Shown piece by piece: positions 22,675 through 27,448 of a DNA stretch of 27,448 nucleotides. Positions within the stretch are counted from its first letter, which is position 1. Every line of letters begins with the position of its first letter. This stretch comes from DASQQQ01 sp036390995. Its GTDB lineage: Bacteria; Actinomycetota; UBA4738; HRBIN12. The notes under the pieces are model-generated. The model saw only the letters and a program-made list of their open reading frames with translations, ran no database searches and was not told where the DNA came from. The stretch spans positions 1 to 27,448 of the forward strand of contig DASWAT010000006.1 of assembly GCA_036390995.1 (NCBI GenBank). The letters run 5' to 3'. The position numbers were made by a program, and so were the translations under genes.

Positions 22675-23624
22675 ACGAGACCACTGCCCCAGCTCCCACC
22701 ATCGAGCGCACTCCGGCCGCCGCCGCGCCGGTCGCGCGGACGTCGCGAGGCTTCGGCCGGCGGTTCCGCAACCCCTGGCGCAAGCCGCGGTTCCTGGCCG
22801 GCATCACCTGGCTCTACCTGGCTTGGTCCATCCTGCCGGTGGCCATCGCCGTCCTGTTCTCCTTCAACAGCGGTCGGTCGCGCAGCACCTGGCAGGGCTT
22901 CTCGCTGCAGTGGTGGACGGGCGACCCGTTCAACTCGCTGTGGCACGACCCCGTGCTCCACGACGCGCTGATCCAGAGCTTCCGCCTGTCCATCATCACG
23001 ATGATCGTGGCGGTTCCCCTCGGGACGCTGTTCGCGATCGGGCTGGACCGATGGCGGGGCCGGGTGGCGGCGGGAGCCAACTTCGCCATGCTGCTCTCGT
23101 TCGTCCTGCCCGAGATCATCATCGGCGTCGCATTGTTCCTGTTCTTCACGAACCTGCTGAAGCACGTCGTCGGGCTGGGGACGATCCCACAGATCCTCGG
23201 CCTTGTGACCTTCCAGATCTCGTACGCGGTCATCATCGTCCGCGCACGGCTGCTGTCCATCGGCAAGGGATACGAGGAGGCGGCGATGGACCTCGGGGCA
23301 TCGCCCACGCAGGCGGTGCGCAGGGTGCTCATGCCGCTCCTGTACCCGGCTATCTTCGCCAGCTTCGTGCTGGTGTTCGCGGACTCGGTCGACGACTTCA
23401 TCATCGTCCGCTACCTGTCCGGTCCGGCCAGCAGCGAGCCGCTCTCGGTGAAGATCTACGCGGCCGCCCGGGCGTCCCCCACTCCCGCGGTGAACGCCGC
23501 CGCCACCGTGTTGCTGGGGACCACGCTGTTCGCGGCCCTGCTCGGGCTCCTCGTGTATCGGATCGCGACGCGCGGCCAGCGCGGGGGGGACGCCGCCAAG
23601 GAGTTCGTGAGCCTCCAGGTCTGA
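22671..23624 (+). CDS. potC: ABC transporter permease, PotC type
   Basis: The 317-residue product is the second membrane subunit: a proline/alanine-rich cytoplasmic head of about 40 residues, some six spans, and the EAA motif EEAAMDLGASPTQAVRRVLMPLL. ATG 22671 overlaps the PotB stop by 4 bp, with GGAG 5 nt upstream. Segment SFVLVFADSVDDFIIVRYLSGP is typical of PotC. It ends 21 bp before the converging beta-propeller lipoprotein gene. Confidence 0.92.
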   Translation: MNETTAPAPTIERTPAAAAPVARTSRGFGRRFRNPWRKPRFLAGITWLYLAWSILPVAIAVLFSFNSGRSRSTWQGFSLQWWTGDPFNSLWHDPVLHDALIQSFRLSIITMIVAVPLGTLFAIGLDRWRGRVAAGANFAMLLSFVLPEIIIGVALFLFFTNLLKHVVGLGTIPQILGLVTFQISYAVIIVRARLLSIGKGYEEAAMDLGASPTQAVRRVLMPLLYPAIFASFVLVFADSVDDFIIVRYLSGPASSEPLSVKIYAAARASPTPAVNAAATVLLGTTLFAALLGLLVYRIATRGQRGGDAAKEFVSLQV

Positions 23625-23626
23625 CG

Positions 23627-23641
23627 GCCGGGCGCGCCGGC
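23627..23641. terminator. Candidate bidirectional hairpin terminator
   Basis: GCCGG-GCGCG-CCGGC lies in the 21-bp gap between the converging potC and propeller genes. A 5-bp GC stem and 5-nt loop would form in either transcript. There is no T-run, so strength is doubtful. Confidence 0.35.
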
Positions 23642-23645
23642 GCGG

Positions 23646-24821
23646 TCACGCGGGGCAGAAGTGGACGATGAGCGTCCGCTCCAGGGCGTTCGTGCCGCTG
23701 CTGTTGCCGACCGCCCAGGCCTCGCCCGACGGCAACGCTGCCACGCCGAACAACCGGCTGTCCTCGTCCGCGACGTTCGGGCTCGCCACGCGGGACCAGC
23801 CGGGCCCGACGCCACGCTCGATGAGCGTTCGCGCGGAGCCGCCGTCGCTGTAGCTGCCCACGGCCCACACGCCCCCGGAGAACGCGGCCACACCGGAGAA
23901 CGACTCGCTCACCTTGCCCACGGTGTCCCGAGGGACCATGGACCAGTCGTCGCGCACGCCGGCCAGGACGACGGCGCCGTCGCCCCGGAGCGAGCGGAAC
24001 CCGCCGACGGCCACCACTCGTCCGGCCGGCGTGGCGACCACCGCGGAGATGCTCATGGGCCGTTCGCTCTCCACCGGATCGGGCCGCCGTTCCCACGACC
24101 GTCCGTTCCACCGAAGGACGAGCGGCTGCGTGGGGTAGCCGTTCGGCGTGTGCGCGCCCACCGCCCAGACCCCGGTCGCCGAGATGGCCGAGACGCCGTT
24201 CAACGACTCGCCGAGGCCGGCCAGGTCCGGGGTCGGCACGATGGACCAGCGCACGCCGTCCCAGTGCAGCGCAAGCGCGCGGGAGGACCCGTCGACGATC
24301 GAGTACCCAACGGCCCACGCGTCGGACCCGGAGCGGGCCGATACGCCCGTCAGGAAGTTGTCGGCGTCGCTCGCGTTCGGGCTCGGGACCACACGCCACC
24401 CGGTCGCGTCCCATCGCAAGGTCAGGGTGCGGGCGATCCCGTCCGGGCCCCGGTGGATGCCCACCGCCCAGGCCCCGTCCGCCGTGACGTCCACGTCGTT
24501 CAGGAAGTCGTCGCCTTCGGCGTTCGGGCTCGGGGCCCGCGTCCAGGTCCGACCGTCCCAGTGCAGCGTGAGCGTGCGACCACGCCCACGAACATCCTTG
24601 GCCACGCCGACGGCCCACGCGTCGTCCCCGGAGGCCGCGGCGGCCCCCGACAGGAAGTTGCTCCCCGGGCCACCGTTGGGGCTCGGAACCACGTTCCAGA
24701 CGCCGCATGGCGGGGGGTCCAGATCGAGCGGCGAGGTCCGCACGCGGGGGCCGCCGGCCACACACCCGCTCAGGAGGAACAGGAAGGAAACGGCGAGACG
24801 AAGGATACGGCCGGAGCCCAT
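23646..24821 (-). CDS. Secreted lipoprotein with seven beta-propeller-like repeats
   Basis: The 391-residue product has a signal peptide ending in lipobox LLSG-C (Cys20). From Trp42 to the C-terminus it is built of seven tandem units of about 50 residues with the plan W-x-V-x-PSPN, then FL-x-GV-x-A, then DAWAVG, then TL-x-LHWDG. The DAWAVG or close variant (GVWAVG, EAWAVG, RVVAVG) is present in each. Seven such units should close into a seven-bladed beta-propeller. Role unknown; such proteins may bind polymer or protein partners at the cell surface. It is oriented against potDBC and together with potA, separating the ATPase from its transporter genes. ATG 24821 gives a proper signal peptide, though the ribosome site is weak. 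Confidence 0.8.
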   Translation of the reverse strand: MGSGRILRLAVSFLFLLSGCVAGGPRVRTSPLDLDPPPCGVWNVVPSPNGGPGSNFLSGAAAASGDDAWAVGVAKDVRGRGRTLTLHWDGRTWTRAPSPNAEGDDFLNDVDVTADGAWAVGIHRGPDGIARTLTLRWDATGWRVVPSPNASDADNFLTGVSARSGSDAWAVGYSIVDGSSRALALHWDGVRWSIVPTPDLAGLGESLNGVSAISATGVWAVGAHTPNGYPTQPLVLRWNGRSWERRPDPVESERPMSISAVVATPAGRVVAVGGFRSLRGDGAVVLAGVRDDWSMVPRDTVGKVSESFSGVAAFSGGVWAVGSYSDGGSARTLIERGVGPGWSRVASPNVADEDSRLFGVAALPSGEAWAVGNSSGTNALERTLIVHFCPA

Positions 24822-24865
24822 CCCGGCATCTTGCCCGGAACCGGCGCGAGGGGAATAGGGAGCGT

Positions 24866-25975
24866 TCACTCGCCGACGGTCGCCGCGACCTCGGCGGTCC
24901 CATCCTGCAGGACGCGAAGGGCATCGGGCGGCATGTGGACCGTCACCGGCGTCCCCTGCTGGAAGGGCAGGCCCTGCCCCTGGTTCTGCACCCACGCCTG
25001 GAGGCTGTGCCCGTCTGCCAGATGCACGAACACCTGCATGATCGAGCCGACGTAGACCACCCGCTCCACCATCCCGGGCAGGCGGTTCTCGCCGGACGTG
25101 CCATGGTCCTCCAGACGGATCCGCTCCGGGCGGATCGTCACCTTCGCGTCGCCCCGGGCGTCGGTCTCGCCTTGCTCGGCGAACAGCTCGAACTCGCCCA
25201 GACGCACCTTGCAGCGACCGCCCTCGGCCGGACCCTGGGCCGTGGCATCCATGAGGTTCGAGACCCCCAGGAAGTCGGCCACGTATGCCGTGCCGGGCTC
25301 CTCGTACACCTCGCTCGGCGTGCCCACCTGCTCGACCCGCCCGTTACTCATCACGGCCAGGCGATCGGACATCGTGAGGGCCTCCTCCTGATCATGCGTC
25401 ACGTAGACGAACGTGATGCCGACCTCTTCCTGGAGCGCCTTCAACTCGATCTGCAGGGCCTTGCGGAGCTTGGCATCGAGGGCCCCGAGCGGCTCGTCAA
25501 GGAGAAGAACCGCCGGGTTGAGGACCAGCGCCCGGGCCAGCGCGACGCGCTGCTGCTGGCCGCCGGAAAGCTGCGTCGGGCGCCGCTTCTCCAGGCCTTC
25601 CAGACGCACCAGCGCCAGAGAGTCGAGCACACGCTTGCGCGTGTCCTGCTTCGACACGTCCTTGTACCGGAGCCCGAAAGCCACGTTGTCGAACACGTTC
25701 AGGTGCGGGAACAGCGCGTAATTCTGGAACACCGTGTTCACGTTGCGCTTGTGCGGCGGTACCTGGGCCATGTCGACCCCGTCCAGCAGGATCTGGCCCT
25801 CGTCGGGGCGCTCGAACCCGGCGATCAGGCGAAGCGTGGTCGTCTTGCCACAGCCGGAGGGGCCGAGCAGCGAGAAGAACTCGCCGGGAGGCATCTGCAG
25901 GTTGACACCTGCGACCGCCGTCACGTCGGCGAACCGCTTCACCAGGTCGACCAGCCGAACCTCTCCACCAGCCAT
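24866..25975 (-). CDS. potA: ABC transporter ATP-binding protein, PotA type
   Basis: The 369-residue product is a complete importer ATPase: Walker A GPSGCGKTT (38-46), Q-loop VFQNYALFPH, signature LSGGQ (136-140), Walker B VLLLDEP (156-162), H-loop His194 in VTHDQEE, and a C-terminal TOBE region (about 285-360) as in PotA. It should energise PotB/PotC, although it is encoded on the opposite strand 1.2 kb away, beyond the propeller gene. ATG 25975 has no clear ribosome site; TATCCT lies 10 nt before it, so a leaderless transcript is possible. The gene diverges from the MFS gene across 38 bp and has a half-perfect operator-like repeat at 26010-26025 upstream. Confidence 0.92.
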   Translation of the reverse strand: MAGGEVRLVDLVKRFADVTAVAGVNLQMPPGEFFSLLGPSGCGKTTTLRLIAGFERPDEGQILLDGVDMAQVPPHKRNVNTVFQNYALFPHLNVFDNVAFGLRYKDVSKQDTRKRVLDSLALVRLEGLEKRRPTQLSGGQQQRVALARALVLNPAVLLLDEPLGALDAKLRKALQIELKALQEEVGITFVYVTHDQEEALTMSDRLAVMSNGRVEQVGTPSEVYEEPGTAYVADFLGVSNLMDATAQGPAEGGRCKVRLGEFELFAEQGETDARGDAKVTIRPERIRLEDHGTSGENRLPGMVERVVYVGSIMQVFVHLADGHSLQAWVQNQGQGLPFQQGTPVTVHMPPDALRVLQDGTAEVAATVGE

Positions 25976-26009
25976 GGCAGGCGCGAGGATACACGACTAG
26001 GCTGGGGCT

Positions 26010-26025
26010 TTGCATGGCCGTTCAA
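26010..26025. promoter_or_regulatory. Weak operator-like repeat between potA and the MFS gene
   Basis: TTGCAT-GGCC-GTTCAA matches 10 of 12 arm positions of the window's repeat, with one perfect half-site. It is 35-50 bp upstream of the potA ATG and overlaps the MFS start codon (26014). Because part of the match is coding sequence, it may be fortuitous. If real, it would bring potA under the same regulator as potDBC. Confidence 0.35.
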
Positions 26026-27252
26026 GACGACGCCGAACCGGGATTGCCCCGCAACGATCCCGGCCTCCCCGGCGGGGCCGGCTCCCTCGTCTCGCAGGTG
26101 GCCCCGCTGTTCGCTGCCTATCTGGCGTTCGGCACGTACTGGGGGGTCTGGGTCGTGGTCTTCTCCGACTTCCTGGCGGCGCGAGACATCACCGAGGGAG
26201 AGGTGGGTCTGTACCTCGGAGCGCTGGCCGCCGTCTCGATCGTGACGATGACGCTGGTGGCACCCCGGCTCCAACGCCTCCCGCTATCCCGGACCGTCTC
26301 CACCGGACTCACGTGCATGGGGCTGGCGGCCCTGGGGATCGCGTTCGGACCCGGCAGCGCGCTCCTCGCGGCCGGGTTCGTCCTGCTCGGCGTGGGCAAC
26401 GCGTTCATCGACGTGTTCGTGAACGTCGGAGGACAGGCCGCGGAGGTCCGGAACCGCCGTCCCGTGCTGCAGTTCCTCCATGCCTCATACAACGTCGGCG
26501 GGATCGTGGGGGCGTTGGGAGCCGGGCTCCTGCACGTGGCCGGGGTCTCGTTCCGGTGGCAGCTGACGGCCACCGCCGTCGGGCTGTTCGCGGCCGCGCT
26601 GTGGAACGCCGCCTCACCGTGGTTGCGGCAGCGACGGCCGGTCGCTGAGGGTGAGGAGCCGAGCTCGAAGGTCTCGCTCAGCGTGTTCCTGCGCTCACCC
26701 GTCCTCATCCTGCCGGCCGTGGTCGTGCTCTCGGCCTTCATGGTCGAGGGTTCGATGGACATCTGGTCGGTGATCTACCTTCGCCGGACCTTGGAGGCCT
26801 CGGCGGTCGCCGGCGGGATCGCGTTCGCCGCGTTCAGCCTGGCGATGGCGATCGGCCGGTTGCTGGCTGGACGGCTGCTGTTCGGCCTCGGCTACCGCAC
26901 CACGATCCGGGTGTCCGGGATCGGCTCGGTGCTCTCGGGCCTGGCGGCGGCGCTCACGCACAGCACCGTGGTCGCGGGGATGGCGTTCCTGTTCCTCGGC
27001 TTCTTCATCGCCTCGGCCGCGCCCGCGGCGTTCGGGATGATCGGCGAGACCGACGAGGATCCGGTCCTGGCGGTGGCCGGCATGACCACGGCCGGCTACT
27101 CGGGGTTCGTGGTTGGCCCCCCGATCATGGGCTGGCTGGCCGAGACCGCCGGCCTGCGCGCCACGATGCTGGTGATCGTCTTCGCAGCGGCTGGGGTGGC
27201 CGTCGGCGGCCTCGGCCGGCGACGGGTCGAGGACCCTACTCGGCCAAGTTGA
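26014..27252 (+). CDS. MFS transporter
   Basis: The 412-residue product has about twelve hydrophobic spans in two halves, split by the charged linker RQRRPVAEGEEPSSK (about 207-222). Repeated glycine/alanine-rich helices (VGNAFIDVFVNVGGQ, ASYNVGGIVGALGAG, ALSLAMAIGRLLAGR-like segment) fit the YbjJ-like branch of the major facilitator superfamily. Direction and substrate are unknown; in this setting export of a pathway product or uptake of a related compound is plausible. ATG 26014 has GGGG 6 nt upstream, and a possible -10 TAGGCT (25998-26003) close before it. Its end overlaps the converging aldehyde dehydrogenase gene by 17 bp. Confidence 0.88.
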   Translation: MAVQDDAEPGLPRNDPGLPGGAGSLVSQVAPLFAAYLAFGTYWGVWVVVFSDFLAARDITEGEVGLYLGALAAVSIVTMTLVAPRLQRLPLSRTVSTGLTCMGLAALGIAFGPGSALLAAGFVLLGVGNAFIDVFVNVGGQAAEVRNRRPVLQFLHASYNVGGIVGALGAGLLHVAGVSFRWQLTATAVGLFAAALWNAASPWLRQRRPVAEGEEPSSKVSLSVFLRSPVLILPAVVVLSAFMVEGSMDIWSVIYLRRTLEASAVAGGIAFAAFSLAMAIGRLLAGRLLFGLGYRTTIRVSGIGSVLSGLAAALTHSTVVAGMAFLFLGFFIASAAPAAFGMIGETDEDPVLAVAGMTTAGYSGFVVGPPIMGWLAETAGLRATMLVIVFAAAGVAVGGLGRRRVEDPTRPS

Positions 27253-27448
27253 TGTAGATGTGCTTGACCTCGAGGTAGTCCTCGATCCCGTATCCGCCCA
27301 GCTCCCGACCCACACCGGACTGCTTGTAGCCACCCCACGGCGCCTCCGAGGGCGCCGGCTGGGCGTCATTGATCCACACGATCCCCGCGCGGAGCGCCCT
27401 GGCCGTGTTCATCGCCTTCTTGATGTCGCGGCTCCACACGGAGGCGGC
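27236..27448 (-). CDS. Aldehyde dehydrogenase, C-terminal part (gene runs off the window)
   Basis: The open frame continues to the last base, so only about 70 C-terminal residues are seen. They carry the ALDH end signature: SVWSRDIKKAMNTARALRAG, VWIND, PWGGYKQSGVGREL and YGIEDYLEVKHIYI. The GGYKQSGxGRE and YxxEDYxEVKH elements are typical of the betaine-aldehyde and gamma-aminobutyraldehyde dehydrogenase group, which oxidise amino- or trimethylamino-aldehydes to acids with NAD. The catalytic Cys and Glu lie outside the window. As the likely partner of the PuuB-like oxidase, it would supply the acid that the acyl-CoA synthetases activate. Its start and promoter cannot be seen. Confidence 0.88.
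   Translation of the reverse strand, partial: AASVWSRDIKKAMNTARALRAGIVWINDAQPAPSEAPWGGYKQSGVGRELGGYGIEDYLEVKHIYINLAE

Noticed and set aside
1..27448. CRISPR arrays, tRNA or rRNA genes, insertion sequences, prophage genes
   Set aside because: No regularly spaced direct repeats, no transposase or integrase motifs and no conserved RNA-gene sequence were seen on either strand.

Overview
The window is GC-rich, gene-dense bacterial chromosome with many GTG starts, short intergenic gaps and both strands used. I see no rRNA, tRNA, CRISPR or mobile element. The gene content suggests an uncultured actinobacterium (Thermoleophilia/Rubrobacteria-like). Pointers are the fused inositol-phosphate cytidylyltransferase/CDP-alcohol transferase, NDP-forming acyl-CoA synthetases, a PotABCD importer and Tat-type lipoproteins. 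This placement is inference from gene content only; a Chloroflexota lineage is the main alternative.

Layout. (1) 240-5100: an acyl-CoA dehydrogenase; a bifunctional enzyme that looks like IPCT/DIPPS (di-myo-inositol-phosphate synthesis); a small lipoprotein; and a Tat-exported phosphoesterase of the phospholipase C/AcpA family. (2) 5136-11013: a catabolic block. An NDP-forming acyl-CoA synthetase and a phytoene-dehydrogenase-like FAD oxidoreductase form one operon. Divergent from it is a BetI-like TetR regulator, followed by a second acyl-CoA dehydrogenase facing the regulator. (3) 11241-13567: housekeeping or unknown genes: a YjbR/MmcQ-like protein, TrpRS, and two small membrane proteins. 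(4) 13701-18774: one leftward operon with a crotonase, a second NDP-forming acyl-CoA synthetase, a strangely shortened dimethylglycine-dehydrogenase-like protein and an AcsE-like methyl-H4folate methyltransferase. (5) 18908-27448: a PuuB-like FAD oxidase, PotD-PotB-PotC, a seven-repeat beta-propeller lipoprotein, PotA on the other strand, an MFS transporter, and the C-terminus of an aldehyde dehydrogenase of the aminobutyraldehyde/betaine-aldehyde type.

The most interesting signal is regulatory. A 16-bp inverted repeat of the form TTGAAC-N4-GTTCAA (10-12 of 12 arm positions expected; observed 10 or 11) recurs at six places: 8938, 9009, 11047, 18833, 20403 and 26010. Five lie in the promoter regions of the FAD oxidoreductase/CoA-synthetase operon, the TetR gene itself, the acyl-CoA dehydrogenase, the crotonase operon and the Pot importer operon. 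The sixth, weakest one lies between potA and the MFS gene. In the dehydrogenase and crotonase promoters the repeat sits exactly 9 nt upstream of a TATGNT -10 element. I infer that the TetR protein encoded at 9088 controls a regulon that imports an amine or quaternary-amine compound, oxidises it, ligates the acid to CoA, runs a beta-oxidation-like step and moves one-carbon units to folate. The substrate is unknown. Polyamines, or N-methylated compounds such as gamma-butyrobetaine or dimethylglycine derivatives, are candidates.
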